A DNA stretch of 64,000 bases, taken from contig VRUJ01000018.1 in NCBI GenBank assembly GCA_019456165.1, forward strand, positions 1-64,000, read 5' to 3'. Origin of the DNA: Chloroflexota bacterium. Its GTDB lineage: Bacteria > Chloroflexota > Anaerolineae > Anaerolineales > UBA11579. The stretch's first letter is position 1; every line of letters begins with the position of its first letter. The notes under the pieces are model-generated. The model saw nothing but the letters and a program-made list of their open reading frames with translations. It made no database searches and was not told the DNA's origin. Positions 9,451 through 19,626 of the stretch are shown here, one piece after another. The position numbers were made by a program, and so were the translations under genes.

Positions 9451-9516
9451 ATGACCTATCAAAACGATTGTACATTACCAGAAGAAATATTGGAACAGAT
9501 TGTTACAAATGGATGA
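9451..9516 (+). mobile_element. 5' end fragment of an IS256-like transposase gene
   Basis: A 21-codon frame with a good ribosome binding site (AAAGGAG at 9438-9444) encodes MTYQNDCTLPEEILEQIVTNG. This resembles the N-terminus of IS256-family (mutator-type) transposases as I remember them. The frame then stops where an EAL-domain frame begins. I infer that an IS copy was deleted together with part of an EAL gene, leaving this scar. The terminal inverted repeat could not be identified. Confidence 0.4.
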
Positions 9517-9817
9517 TTTCGGCACTGGTTATTCATCTTTGGGTACGCTACACAGTTTTCCACTCGATGCCATAAAGATTGACCGAACTTTCATCAGCAA
9601 CATGGTCGAAGGTGATGATAAATTAACATTTGTACGTACTATTGTGAACCTGGCCCGTGATCTAGGATTGGATGTGATCGCAGAGGGCGTAGAAACAGAA
9701 CACCAGGTTGAGCAGCTCAAAGCCTTGGAATGCAAATTCACTCAAGGATTCTATTACTCCAAAGCAGTAGATAGCGAAGCAGCTTTGAAGCTAATTATGG
9801 AAAACCAGGAAAAGTGA
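9509..9817 (+). pseudogene. C-terminal half of an EAL domain (truncated c-di-GMP phosphodiesterase)
   Basis: About 100 residues match the second half of EAL domains: the DDFGTGYSSL loop, FPLDAIKIDRTFI, the AEGVET loop and the terminal TQGFYYSKAV. The first half, which carries the EAL signature and its metal ligands, is missing, so a c-di-GMP-hydrolysing enzyme cannot form. The upstream sequence is a transposase start in another frame. It is best called a remnant. Confidence 0.75.
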
Positions 9818-9881
9818 AATCTTCGTAAATAAATATGGGATGGTTTAATAATCCGTTATTCTTTTCCCCAAGCCAATCAAA

Positions 9882-10991
9882 TTAATTCAGCAATATCACA
9901 TTTAGAACTAACCAGAACCAGGAAAAATTCAAGACATGCGTCAAGCGATATTTACCGGCAAACAACAATACAGCTAAAACCAAACCACATGTAAAGCGCA
10001 GCGTGCCTCCAGGTTCACGGAAAGTCGAGAATGGGAGAAATGGAATTACGATTGCGTTCAACATCAAGAATAGGATTACCCCCTCACGCTGTCCCACGAG
10101 CCAACGCCGCGCGGATGCCCAGATCCCCCACAAAGCAGGCCAGATTACGAAAGGAGTATAAACGACCAAGATAGCAATTAGCAACGTTATGCTGTAACGG
10201 CCAATAAGAAAAATACCCCTGAAAGGAATCAACTCAAAGGACGTCGACATCGCGCCGCCAGAATTGATACCCCACTTGCCGAACACCTGCCAAAGCCATA
10301 CCTGGAAGAGCATAAACGGTAATAACCCCACTAAACTCAAACCGATTACCTGCCGCCAACGCTTTTGAGATAGATCTAGTAATATCTGGGCAGCCGCAAA
10401 GATAATCGTAACTTCTTTGGCAAAGAAGGCAAATCCATATAGCAACCAACTCAGCCGTGGTTTCTGTCGTTCGCGAGCCAAGATTGCGGCAGCTACCAGT
10501 CCATAGGCTAATGGTTCGGGAAGATCTAGACGCACAGCTAATAAAAAGCCCACCCACAAGCCGTAAACCAGAGCATACCAGCGGTTCACTCCCCAACTGG
10601 TTAATAATTGTGAGACCAACCAGGTTCCTGTGGTGTGGCTGATGATTCCGATAGCTGCCAACACCCATGGCAAGGCATTTAAATTGCCCAAGGAAATAAC
10701 GCGACCCAGCAATGGCAGCAAAATACGTTGGTAGCGATATGCTGGATTGTCAAGCAGTGGGGCTACATTATCTGGTTGCAGATCGCGCGCAATGTAATAA
10801 ACAAATTGGCCGTCATAGCCCTGAGTCCCCTCAGGATCACCTTGACTGTATTGGGTACCCAGACGGGCTAGTTCCAACGGGTCTCCTCCCGCTCCCATGA
10901 TCACGACAACCAAGAGAAGCACGCTCGCCAGCAGGGTGAGGCCTTGAGGGGAGAAAAGTGCAGTTTTGAGATTTAAGCGCAAGTTTGACAT
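9882..10991 (-). CDS. Polytopic membrane protein, GT-C-like
   Basis: The 369-residue protein has about ten predicted membrane helices. After the first helix comes a conserved loop, GYDGQFVYYIARDL, then YRYQRILLPLLGR. This pattern is seen in membrane proteins related to cell-surface glycopolymer formation, which resemble GT-C glycosyltransferases. An Asp-Gly-Gln in the first large loop could be the catalytic acid site. It lies 15 bases downstream of the YfhO-like gene and is probably co-transcribed with it. The specific reaction is unknown. Confidence 0.65.
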   Translation of the reverse strand: MSNLRLNLKTALFSPQGLTLLASVLLLVVVIMGAGGDPLELARLGTQYSQGDPEGTQGYDGQFVYYIARDLQPDNVAPLLDNPAYRYQRILLPLLGRVISLGNLNALPWVLAAIGIISHTTGTWLVSQLLTSWGVNRWYALVYGLWVGFLLAVRLDLPEPLAYGLVAAAILARERQKPRLSWLLYGFAFFAKEVTIIFAAAQILLDLSQKRWRQVIGLSLVGLLPFMLFQVWLWQVFGKWGINSGGAMSTSFELIPFRGIFLIGRYSITLLIAILVVYTPFVIWPALWGIWASARRWLVGQREGVILFLMLNAIVIPFLPFSTFREPGGTLRFTCGLVLAVLLFAGKYRLTHVLNFSWFWLVLNVILLN

Positions 10992-11006
10992 CGACTTTAA
11001 TAATCC

Positions 11007-13340
11007 TTATGACCTTTTCCGCTGCCATCCGAAACCGAGGAACAACCAGGCAATGATACCGATCGAGGCGCCAAAGTAGAAGGATGTTGGGCGGTAGATG
11101 AATTCCACTGTGTGAGATCCAGCTGGAACCTCGACTCCCCTGAATAAATAATCGGCACGCAGCAAAGTACCCGATTCGCCATCCACTTTTACCACCCAGC
11201 CCGGGTACCACACATCCGCGAGCACCAACCAGCCATCTTGGAGCGCTTCTACTTTTGCAGTGACGAAATTCGCGCCCTCAGCCAGTAAGCGAACTTCTAC
11301 GTCTTGGCTATTATTACAAGGGGATATTTCGGAGCCTTCAGCTTCTAAGACAACAATTTCTTGGGGATCAAGTTCTCCAGAAAGGATAAAATCCAAGGCG
11401 GCATCCCCATCTTGGGCAAATTGGGCGCAGGGCAGCCAACGCAAACGCGCACCACCTCCAATTTGATCGAAGCGTACACCGAATGCTCTGTCAGGATCAA
11501 TGTGTTCGACCACGGCGACATCCATCCGCGTGAGCATCTGAGCTTGAATTTGGGCGCTTGTATTATCCAATTTCTTCATCCAACGAGCATATCTGCCTGG
11601 GATAAAGGGATCAAAGTTATTGGCCGAGGAGATTCCATCCAATAGATTTGAATTGGGCAGCAGCACTGCGCGCATGTTGAGCCAGGCCTCCTCCAACTCA
11701 AAGGTTTCATAACTTAGGAAACGCTCGTATTTAAGATCAAACTCTTGCTCCTGCGAGATATATATTCTGTGGCTTCCAGCGAGGTCCCTTATCTCGTCTG
11801 TGTTAGCAGGAGAGGCGGTGTATAGTGAAAGATCCGTACCCGGATTCAATCCCCATCCTGCTGCCAGCATATCAATGCTTACCAACACAACCACCATCCA
11901 GACCCACTTCTTGGAGGGTAAAGCCTGGTCTTTAGCAGGCGCGATTAGGTTGATAATCCCAATTCCAACACCTATTAAACCGGCCAGTGCCAGGGCTGGG
12001 AATATAGTCGGTTTGGCTTCACCCATATTTCCACTGCTGTTTGAGAAAAGATACCAGCCCAGACCAGCGCCCAATAAAACCGAAAAAGCTCCCGCAGTAC
12101 CTAAGCGTCCCCAATATAAAGCCCAACCCTGCGGCCTGCGCCATCCTTCTACCCCCAATCCAGCCAACAGAGCTAATGCAAAGACAGCCCAAATAGTAAA
12201 ACGCGCCGGAGCCTGGAACAAATCGAAGGTTGGGATGTTGCGGTACAACCAGGGATAGAATGGTGTGTTATCCCCCAGAGCCAGGGCAAAGGCAATGACG
12301 GCTACTCCCACCATGAACCAGGTAATCCGAGCATGAATGCGCGTCTTCACCCTCCTGAATACCGCTGCCAATGCAAGCAGTAAAGGCAGCAAACCGATAT
12401 AGACCGCATCCTCCCAAAAGGTTTGGTAGCCCCAATGGTCTCCAGAAACAGGGCTGCCGAAGAAATTAGGTGCGAGTAAAGTCAAGAACCGCCATGGCCA
12501 AAAAGAATATACCATTGCATAGTCGAATTCCACCGCCGCGGCGCGTTGAGACTGCAAGAGGTATTCAGAGGTAGGCAGCAGTTGAACCGCTGCTAGGGCG
12601 AATCCAAGCGCCACGCTAGCGGAGAATCGCAACCCAATATTTTTTAAACCCTGCCAGTGATCGCTCTGCCAACCCCAGAAAGCTGCCCAAACAGAAGCAA
12701 GCAAGAGTGTGTACCAGGCGATTTGCGCGTGTCCCGCCAATAATTGAAGGCCGATCAATAATGCCAATTTAAATATACCCTTATTCCCGGTTTTCTCAGC
12801 AGCCAGATCATAAGCGGCAAGTAATATCCACGGCAGCCAGGCCGCAGCCATATTTATGCTTAAGAAGTGTGCTCGTGCTACTAAATAACCGGAAAGTCCA
12901 AAAGCCAACCCGCTGACGACCTGAGATAACTCCCCCCAGCCCAATCGTCGCGCCACGCTTGCCATCCCCATCCCAGACCAGGCCAGATGCAATGCGATCA
13001 ACAAGGCTTGGCCCCAGGCTAGAGCGCCCACGCCTCCCAATGCTGCCAACAGGAAATACAACCAAGTTGGAGGGTAGAGCAAAGCTGATTGGTAATTGGC
13101 GAGTAAAGGCGCGCCCATACCATTCAGCGGATTCCATAGCGGTAAATCGCCGGCCAGGATCGTTTTCCAGGCCTGCATCCACCAGGGCACAAACTGGGTA
13201 ATGGGAGTTCCCCAAAACACAGCTTTTCCGGTGAGCAGAATCGGAGCATACAGGATGAAAGGTGCCAGCGGTATGATTATTAAGGGGAAGCGGAAAAATC
13301 GGCGTAAAGAACCTGGCATAGGATTAAATAAAAGTGGCAA
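11007..13340 (-). CDS. YfhO-like large membrane protein
   Basis: This 777-residue protein has about 13 membrane helices and a C-terminal extracellular beta-rich domain ending with another helix. The N-terminal [18 protein letters not shown] and [18 protein letters not shown] are typical of YfhO-family proteins. So is the terminal motif [14 protein letters not shown] followed by [16 protein letters not shown]. YfhO proteins are implicated in glycosylation of lipoteichoic acid and other surface glycans in Firmicutes; the target here is unknown. Its start overlaps the end of the nitroreductase gene by 17 bases. The 17450-19597 gene is a paralogue. Confidence 0.85.
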   Translation of the reverse strand: MPLLFNPMPGSLRRFFRFPLIIIPLAPFILYAPILLTGKAVFWGTPITQFVPWWMQAWKTILAGDLPLWNPLNGMGAPLLANYQSALLYPPTWLYFLLAALGGVGALAWGQALLIALHLAWSGMGMASVARRLGWGELSQVVSGLAFGLSGYLVARAHFLSINMAAAWLPWILLAAYDLAAEKTGNKGIFKLALLIGLQLLAGHAQIAWYTLLLASVWAAFWGWQSDHWQGLKNIGLRFSASVALGFALAAVQLLPTSEYLLQSQRAAAVEFDYAMVYSFWPWRFLTLLAPNFFGSPVSGDHWGYQTFWEDAVYIGLLPLLLALAAVFRRVKTRIHARITWFMVGVAVIAFALALGDNTPFYPWLYRNIPTFDLFQAPARFTIWAVFALALLAGLGVEGWRRPQGWALYWGRLGTAGAFSVLLGAGLGWYLFSNSSGNMGEAKPTIFPALALAGLIGVGIGIINLIAPAKDQALPSKKWVWMVVVLVSIDMLAAGWGLNPGTDLSLYTASPANTDEIRDLAGSHRIYISQEQEFDLKYERFLSYETFELEEAWLNMRAVLLPNSNLLDGISSANNFDPFIPGRYARWMKKLDNTSAQIQAQMLTRMDVAVVEHIDPDRAFGVRFDQIGGGARLRWLPCAQFAQDGDAALDFILSGELDPQEIVVLEAEGSEISPCNNSQDVEVRLLAEGANFVTAKVEALQDGWLVLADVWYPGWVVKVDGESGTLLRADYLFRGVEVPAGSHTVEFIYRPTSFYFGASIGIIAWLFLGFGWQRKRS

Positions 13341-13992
13341 TCTCTTTAAGCGGTTTCCGGGAGATATCGGGCACGATCACATCTTCAACCGGATAGCCTA
13401 CGACCAGTATTAGGAAAGGCCGCTCGTTGGAAGGTCGTTTCAGTATATCGTTCAGAAAACCCATCGGGCTGGGGGTATGGGTCAGCGATACCAAGCCAGC
13501 ACTATGCACCGCTGTGATAAGCATTCCGGTGGCGATACCAACGGATTCTTGGACGTAATAATTAGTAACTCTCTCACCCTCCGGTGTCAGACCAAAGCTT
13601 TGGCTGAAGATTACTATCAGGTAAGGTGCAACTTCAAGAAATGGTTTCTGCCAATTTGTTTCAAGCGAGGATAAAGCTTCTTTCCATTCGTCAGATGCTC
13701 GTTCTTCGTAAAATTTGCGCTCTTCGATCTCAGCCCCTTTCCTAATTTCACTTTTGACTTGAGGATCGCTTACAACCACAAAATGCCACGGCTGCATATT
13801 AGCTCCATTCGGAGCGCTGCCCGCTGCCCGCAAACAGTCTTCTATTATCTGGCGCGGTGCAGGCCGGGGTGAGAAATCTCGCACCGAGCGTCTGCTCTTC
13901 ATGAGCTTATAAAAGTCGGCAGCGCGTTGCTGCATCTCTTCATGAGAATATTCTTTATAGTCTTGGAGGGGAATTGATTTCGATTTAAGCAT
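13324..13992 (-). CDS. Nitroreductase-family flavoprotein (iodotyrosine-deiodinase-like)
   Basis: The 222-residue protein has the FMN-binding nitroreductase fold. RRSVRDF lies near the N-terminus, [13 protein letters not shown] at the flavin site, and [16 protein letters not shown] then [12 protein letters not shown] at the C-terminal side. These are closest in style to iodotyrosine deiodinase/BluB-like members, so reductive dehalogenation or another two-electron reduction is possible. The start at 13992 has GGAG five bases upstream. An earlier in-frame start would place a palindromic repeat (14014-14034) inside the coding region, which argues against it. Confidence 0.88.
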   Translation of the reverse strand: MLKSKSIPLQDYKEYSHEEMQQRAADFYKLMKSRRSVRDFSPRPAPRQIIEDCLRAAGSAPNGANMQPWHFVVVSDPQVKSEIRKGAEIEERKFYEERASDEWKEALSSLETNWQKPFLEVAPYLIVIFSQSFGLTPEGERVTNYYVQESVGIATGMLITAVHSAGLVSLTHTPSPMGFLNDILKRPSNERPFLILVVGYPVEDVIVPDISRKPLKEIATFI

Positions 13993-14013
13993 TTCTTCTC
14001 CGACATGGTTAGT

Positions 14014-14034
14014 GGGATGGTCTAAGACCATCCC
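14014..14034. repeat. Small perfect palindrome upstream of the nitroreductase gene
   Basis: GGGATGGTCT at 14014-14023 pairs with 14025-14034 around a single base. It has the look of a short dispersed palindrome; only one copy was seen in the window. Confidence 0.5.
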
Positions 14035-14095
14035 CTACATTTAATAGTATGTATGAGTCATTCTAATACAAGTCTTGATTGGTGTGCCTCATATT

Positions 14096-15016
14096 TCAAA
14101 GCTCTTCATCCAAACCCTGCCAAAGATCAAACCAATATGCCAGGTATTTCCATTTACCCCAGGGTGTATAGATCTCCTTGGCTTCATCATCTGAAGGACG
14201 TTCCCCAGCGAAATATTTATTGCTCACAAATGTGCGGAAAACGGTATCAACGGCCAATTCGTCATAGCGGCCCAGGAGCATTAATAGAGTTGCCGCCGCG
14301 TAATTACCTACGCCTTTGATCGCCAGAAGTTCTTTTTTTAGCTCTGGGGTTGGGATGGCTTCATCTCGCAAAGCTTCTAGATCCAGCTCTCCTGATGCAA
14401 CCCTCTGCGCCAGAGTGTATATATAATCTCCGCGGTATCCCAGCCGGACGGTGTCGGTAAAAGTTTCTAGGACGGCTTCTGCCATCGCTTTAGGTGTTGG
14501 GAAGGCGCGCAGGTTTCTATCTGCGGGATACGATTGGCCGAGGACATCCACTAAACCCTCGACCATGCGTTTGGTGCCCCCCCATTGTATGTTGGTTGTG
14601 CAAATCGTTTTGATTACATCCTCAAAAACCGTTGGCGAACGCAGCATGCGCCCCAAGCCTGCGGTCATACGGTTCCATGGTTTGCCGCGTTTTTCACACA
14701 TCGTGTAAAATTCAGAAAAATCCTCCTCAAAGCGGAACATAAGCGCAACTGCGGCCTTAATCTCACTTTGCGCCTTAACTGAAAGTTTGCCTGTATGATT
14801 GACATCGATAGAAATCTTTGGCTTCGTTACCGAGCCGCTGGAGTTTATTTCCAGGAATACCACTTTCCCGCTGCTCAAACGTTCAACGCGCTGTAATTTG
14901 TGGAATTCCTCATCCCAGGAGTTGGGAGCCACCACCACCCAACCGTGTGAATATGCGGAGAACTCAAAATCGAATGGAGCTGGGGGTGTAATTGAAAGCT
15001 TGGTGACAATCGCCAT
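14096..15016 (-). CDS. HhH-GPD DNA glycosylase (AlkA-like)
   Basis: The 306-residue protein has an N-terminal beta domain like those of AlkA/OGG1. A helical HhH-GPD domain follows, with FEDVIKTICTTNIQW, the hairpin LLAIKGVGNYAAATLLML and the catalytic aspartate in ELAVDTVFR. The residue after the hairpin glycines is Asn rather than the lysine of bifunctional OGG1 enzymes, so a monofunctional base-removing glycosylase for alkylated purines is more likely. It stands alone next to a divergent LysE gene. Confidence 0.85.
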   Translation of the reverse strand: MAIVTKLSITPPAPFDFEFSAYSHGWVVVAPNSWDEEFHKLQRVERLSSGKVVFLEINSSGSVTKPKISIDVNHTGKLSVKAQSEIKAAVALMFRFEEDFSEFYTMCEKRGKPWNRMTAGLGRMLRSPTVFEDVIKTICTTNIQWGGTKRMVEGLVDVLGQSYPADRNLRAFPTPKAMAEAVLETFTDTVRLGYRGDYIYTLAQRVASGELDLEALRDEAIPTPELKKELLAIKGVGNYAAATLLMLLGRYDELAVDTVFRTFVSNKYFAGERPSDDEAKEIYTPWGKWKYLAYWFDLWQGLDEEL

Positions 15017-15090
15017 GTGTATTATTTTAGGCTAAAAGATAAGCTAATTCAAGCAAGCCAAAAATCCCAAGGGTGGTAAAATCTGAGATT

Positions 15091-15747
15091 ATGCTTCCAA
15101 CCTCTCTCGTAGAAATATTCATATTTTCATTCTTGTTCGCGATCGGTGCTGTGGTTTCTCCTGGCCCAGTCTCTACCGCCATTGTCAGCCAATCCGCGCG
15201 GCACGGCTGGTTAGTCGGGCCTCTAGTTGCTACCGGACACTCCATTTTAGAACTGGTGATCGTGGTCTTGATAGCCTTTGGACTGACCGCGGGCATGGCA
15301 GAGCCAGCAATTCAGATATTCATCGCTTTCGTGGGAGGTTTATTGCTCATTTGGATGGGCGGGATGATGATGCTTGGGATTTGGCGAGGTGAGATACGCG
15401 TCCCGGGCGTATCGGCTGACACCGAATCGATGACCAACCGCCAAATTGTAATCCTCGGTATGGTAACTACGATCAGCAATCCTTTCTGGTATGCCTGGTG
15501 GGTGACCTCAGCTGCGGTCGTGCTTGCCCAAGCGCAAGCTGCGGGGTATCCTTCAGTAGCCGCTTTTTACGTGGGGCATATTTCCGCAGATTACGCCTGG
15601 GATACTGTATTATCGGCCATAGTGGGCGGCGGAAAACGCTGGATAACCGATAACATTTATCGGGGGATCATAGGTGCAAGTGGCTTGTTTTTTGTATACG
15701 TCGGGGTAAATTTTCTTCTGCAAAGCTTCAAGTTGGCTTCGGGGTAA
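15091..15747 (+). CDS. LysE/RhtB-family exporter
   Basis: The protein is 218 residues with about six membrane helices and the family start FAIGAVVSPGPVSTAIV. The conserved ISNPFWYAWW lies in the middle helix, as in LysE/RhtB amino-acid exporters. The substrate is not predictable. I chose the ATG at 15091; a GTG at 15073 is also in frame. No clear ribosome binding site precedes either start. It is divergent from the glycosylase gene and convergent with the membrane-protein cluster. Confidence 0.85.
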   Translation: MLPTSLVEIFIFSFLFAIGAVVSPGPVSTAIVSQSARHGWLVGPLVATGHSILELVIVVLIAFGLTAGMAEPAIQIFIAFVGGLLLIWMGGMMMLGIWRGEIRVPGVSADTESMTNRQIVILGMVTTISNPFWYAWWVTSAAVVLAQAQAAGYPSVAAFYVGHISADYAWDTVLSAIVGGGKRWITDNIYRGIIGASGLFFVYVGVNFLLQSFKLASG

Positions 15748-15755
15748 AGACTAGA

Positions 15756-17453
15756 TTAATCAAGCCTAGCTGATCTGATAACTTCGAAGATCGCATAATC
15801 ATCCTCTTCATATATCAGATCTAAATATCCTGCTCCATTGGGATCCCAATCTCCCAATTTGCGTTCCTCCGGCCCCCAGAAAACATAACGCACGTCATTC
15901 CCTCCTAATAATGCATATCTTTCCGCATCCGCGGTGGTTGAGCGGAAAAAAGCCTCTACGCGCGGCTGCAATTCAGCCAAACCAACGCTTTCAGGACCAT
16001 GCCCGATGACCACGCGCACATCCGCCCAGGCCGGTAGAACGTTACCTGTCTCGAAGGATGCCAAAATGACCGCGTCCGGTTCTGCATATTCCCCCAGGAA
16101 TTGGATGGCAGCTACTTCTTCAGCTGGGCGGTATAGCGGTTTTGTGGGCTGAAGGACGGTAATAGATGCACCCATCAGGAGGAAAATCGTCGTTGGAAGC
16201 GCTATACTGAGAATAGCCATTCGAGTAAGAGACTTATTCTTCGATTTGACATTTTCAAATGCTATTATTGCTAATACCACGATGGCAGCCCAGACCCCGT
16301 CTGCTAAACGACGCTGGATGCCCACAGGCAGATAAACCAGCACCGGCAAGGCCAGGACCCAGGACACCGGCAGCCAACCACGTTGAGCATCACGCTGTAA
16401 TAACATTCGTCCACCTATAAATCCGAAGGCCAGAAACAGATTGTATGCCAGCAGGTAGTGCAAAGGATGTGGAGAAGTGATAATGTTCTGTGTGGTCCAT
16501 GCTTGCATAAAAGGATCGACCAAAACGGTATAAACTGTATACAAAACCATCGGTGAAGAGATCAAACCAGCCCAAAAGGCGCGGCGCCAGAAAGCATTCC
16601 AGGCAGCCCAATCAACCTGGTCACCTCGCCGGAGTTGCAGAATTAAATGTATTCGTAAAACTGTAAGGTGCAAAACGACCACAATTCCGACCACAACAAC
16701 GCTGAGCGGCTGCATGAAACCCATCAGCAGCCAGAGCAAACCAATTTTAAAACCCCGCCTGTCGATGGGTATTGTGAAATTGTTTTTACTTTTATCTAAT
16801 TTGGAATTAGGCGGAGGGATGGATTGTAAATAAGTTGCTAAACCCCACAACATTAGCGCGCGTGCTAAAGCTAGATGAGGCAGACCAAACACCGCCAGGA
16901 AGCCAAAACTCTCCGGAGAGTAGAAATCTAAGGGGATTGAACCTAGCCATTCACCTTTCCCAAGCAATACTAATACCCAACCCAACCCGCCACCCAGGAC
17001 TGCTAATATTGTCGCCCAACGCCGCAAGGAAACTTTGCGGATGAAAACGGAAACAAATTCGTATGCCGCTAAAAAAAACGACAACCCAGCTCCGAAGCGG
17101 AATAGATGGTAGATGGCTACCAATTGTATATGCTGGCTGGGCGCGGAGCTGAGTTTACCTAAAAGTATATACGGGAAAAAAACAAATAAGCCATCCTGCG
17201 GCATGGCTGTGTAGGGCGTGCGGAATAACCAATCACCATTGGCGCCGCTCAACATTTTGGCAATGTATGAATTGGCATCATCCACCGCAAAGACGAAGCC
17301 TGTGAAAACCCACTCCTCATTCTGAAGGGTATAGCCGATCAGGTATGGAATGAAAGTCAGCGCCATAGCAGCGATGCCAAACCACAACACCCAACGGCGT
17401 TCCAAGGGTTGTACACCTGAGTGGCGCTTGTTCTGCTCGACTTGCATATTCAT
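15756..17453 (-). CDS. GT-C-like polytopic membrane protein
   Basis: The protein is 565 residues with about 11-12 membrane helices and a C-terminal soluble tail of about 120 residues. After the first helix comes DDANSYIAKMLSGANGDW, paralleling LDGNSYLAKMTQGWDGGW in the 19627-21168 gene; both tails contain YVFWGPEER or FIFVGPREL. The acidic residue in that loop is where GT-C glycosyltransferases carry catalytic Asp, so a lipid-linked sugar transferase is a reasonable inference. The start overlaps the upstream YfhO-like gene by four bases (ATGA), indicating translational coupling. Confidence 0.7.
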   Translation of the reverse strand: MNMQVEQNKRHSGVQPLERRWVLWFGIAAMALTFIPYLIGYTLQNEEWVFTGFVFAVDDANSYIAKMLSGANGDWLFRTPYTAMPQDGLFVFFPYILLGKLSSAPSQHIQLVAIYHLFRFGAGLSFFLAAYEFVSVFIRKVSLRRWATILAVLGGGLGWVLVLLGKGEWLGSIPLDFYSPESFGFLAVFGLPHLALARALMLWGLATYLQSIPPPNSKLDKSKNNFTIPIDRRGFKIGLLWLLMGFMQPLSVVVVGIVVVLHLTVLRIHLILQLRRGDQVDWAAWNAFWRRAFWAGLISSPMVLYTVYTVLVDPFMQAWTTQNIITSPHPLHYLLAYNLFLAFGFIGGRMLLQRDAQRGWLPVSWVLALPVLVYLPVGIQRRLADGVWAAIVVLAIIAFENVKSKNKSLTRMAILSIALPTTIFLLMGASITVLQPTKPLYRPAEEVAAIQFLGEYAEPDAVILASFETGNVLPAWADVRVVIGHGPESVGLAELQPRVEAFFRSTTADAERYALLGGNDVRYVFWGPEERKLGDWDPNGAGYLDLIYEEDDYAIFEVIRSARLD

Positions 17454-19597
17454 GACTTATTCGGATTATATATTAGAGGATAAGCAATAAAAAATAGCAA
17501 AGTACCAACGGCCAGAAACGTTCCAAGATACACACTCGTCGGCCGGAAAACAAACTCAATCTCATGCCGCCCTTCATCAAGTTCCACCCCGCGCAATAAT
17601 CCCAGGGGCGATAACATCTCGGCTTTGTGACCGTCCACATACACCCGCCAACCCGGGTAATTGATCTCTGATAACACCAGCAAACCTGGACCTTCTGTCT
17701 CCAGTATTATGCTATTGGGAGAATAATAGGTTACCTCTGCTGGCACAAAATCTTCCCCAGGCGACTGTCCTGCGGGTTGTACCCAGGCGCGCGGCAATGC
17801 TGCCTGGTTCTCGTATACAAGTGTGCTGCCTAGCTGGTCCACAAGTAGCAGGCCATCCAGAGTTAACACGAAGTGTGCTGTGATATATTTAACATTTAGT
17901 AAAGCTAGAAGATCGAGGTTTGGGAGATAGGCCGCGTTCGCAGTTGCTACATTAGTTTGACCAGCGATTGTATCGATGGGCGGTAATGTGATGCTGTAAC
18001 CCGAGCGTGGAACACCTGTGGCCATCTCCATGTAAGATGCGTACGCTTCTAACTGAAGAGGGTCAACCCCATCAGCCAGTTCAAGGCCATTATATGCCGC
18101 GGTTTGCTGCGGGAGACTGTAGGAGGGTGAATACACCCTGAACAAACCCTCACTATCGCGTCTTTGCGCTAGAAATTCGGCTACCTCGGCGCCTTCATTG
18201 AGCACAAGAGTTGCAGGTCGGTGGGAAAATAGGGATAAATCCATCACACCCCAATCCAACAATGAGAAAGCTATCAAGCCCAACAACCAGATTTTAGGAG
18301 GCATCCCACCCCTAAACCAGAGATTCAACCACACAAACCCCACCAATAGGCCACCCGCTCCCCAGACGAAATTTATCGGCAACTCACCTGCTGCAACCCA
18401 GACAACCAGGGTGAATATCAATCCAAAGAGGCTGAGGGCTGCCAACCCCAACCTGGCGCGCTTAATCTCAGCTTGGCTCACGTTTTCGATTAATCCCTGT
18501 AAGGCATAGGCCGCCAGAACCGCTAAGGCAAATCCGGTGATGAACAAAGCTCTAGGCGGAACCCGCAATGCAGATATGCCTGGTAAGCGCGTGAGTATTG
18601 ATAGAAATGGAATAAACTCACCCAAGGAGATGAAAACTGAAATGACCGCTGTCCAAACCCAAAAACTTACCTTCCGGCGCAGGGAAGGCCACAACACAAC
18701 CAGGAAAGCCAATGAAATCACCAGAGCACCAGGATAAACTATCCACTCATGATTTCCACCAAAATCAGGAAATAGGAATCCCAGCAAGCGCGCGGGTGGT
18801 AATGAATAAGTGAGTACGTCTGCTTGGCTGAGGCTGGCGCGGGTAGAGAGGCGCGAGTATTCCAACAACGGCAATACTAGAGGCGCTGAGAGTAATGCTG
18901 CTAAACCGAATTGCTTCATCAACCTCAAGAAAACTTGTTTATTCTTTATATGGCTATGCGCAATTTCCCAGCCTAACCACAAAACACCGGCGAACGCCGC
19001 CCAGCGAACATCTGCCAGAAAGATGACAGCTAAAATTACGCCTGGCTGAGAAAACCATTTACGTGGAATGGGATCTTTGGCTTGAATAGCAGCAATCAGC
19101 AACCAAGGTGTCCAGCAAACGGCATAAATCAAAGTAAGGTGCCCAGCTCCATAGTGAGCGAAGAGCTTGGGCATAGATTCAAATGCCAAGGCGCCGAATA
19201 ACGCGGGGAGATTAGAAATATCTAATTTCCTCAAAAGCTTATACATTCCCACCCCACCCCAAAGAAGGTGGGCAATGACCAATAGATTGAAACCCAAGGC
19301 CAGCGGCAGGAATACAATCAGCCAACCTGGCAGATACCACAAGCCAGCTAGAGGATTAGCCGCGAAGGGGTATCCGCTCAGGATTGTGGGCGACCATAAC
19401 GGAAGGCTGCGCCATTCGGTCAAAGCTCCTTTTAGGAAGATAGCGTTGGGATAATGGGAGACAGCCATATCCGAATACGGCGCATCTTGGGAAGGGTATG
19501 CGAATTCAGCTAAACCTGGGAGCAGTAATAATACCGGCAGGAGCAGCGGCCAAAGCTGCTTAATTGATCTAAATTTGGTTGTGTTTGTAGATTGCAT
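17450..19597 (-). CDS. YfhO-like large membrane protein
   Basis: The 715-residue protein has about 12 membrane helices and a C-terminal extracellular domain. It has the YfhO pattern at both ends: SDMAVSHYPNAIFLKGALTE and PLWSPTILSGYPFAANPL near the start, NYPGWRVYVDGHKAE and FVFRPTSVYLG at the end. It is a paralogue of the 777-residue protein at 11007-13340. It is coupled to the downstream 565-residue protein by a 4-base overlap and follows the 513-residue protein by 29 bases, so three genes form one operon probably acting on a cell-surface glycan. Confidence 0.85.
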   Translation of the reverse strand: MQSTNTTKFRSIKQLWPLLLPVLLLLPGLAEFAYPSQDAPYSDMAVSHYPNAIFLKGALTEWRSLPLWSPTILSGYPFAANPLAGLWYLPGWLIVFLPLALGFNLLVIAHLLWGGVGMYKLLRKLDISNLPALFGALAFESMPKLFAHYGAGHLTLIYAVCWTPWLLIAAIQAKDPIPRKWFSQPGVILAVIFLADVRWAAFAGVLWLGWEIAHSHIKNKQVFLRLMKQFGLAALLSAPLVLPLLEYSRLSTRASLSQADVLTYSLPPARLLGFLFPDFGGNHEWIVYPGALVISLAFLVVLWPSLRRKVSFWVWTAVISVFISLGEFIPFLSILTRLPGISALRVPPRALFITGFALAVLAAYALQGLIENVSQAEIKRARLGLAALSLFGLIFTLVVWVAAGELPINFVWGAGGLLVGFVWLNLWFRGGMPPKIWLLGLIAFSLLDWGVMDLSLFSHRPATLVLNEGAEVAEFLAQRRDSEGLFRVYSPSYSLPQQTAAYNGLELADGVDPLQLEAYASYMEMATGVPRSGYSITLPPIDTIAGQTNVATANAAYLPNLDLLALLNVKYITAHFVLTLDGLLLVDQLGSTLVYENQAALPRAWVQPAGQSPGEDFVPAEVTYYSPNSIILETEGPGLLVLSEINYPGWRVYVDGHKAEMLSPLGLLRGVELDEGRHEIEFVFRPTSVYLGTFLAVGTLLFFIAYPLIYNPNKS

Positions 19598-19626
19598 TTG
19601 ATCTAATTATGCTGCATCAGGTGTGT

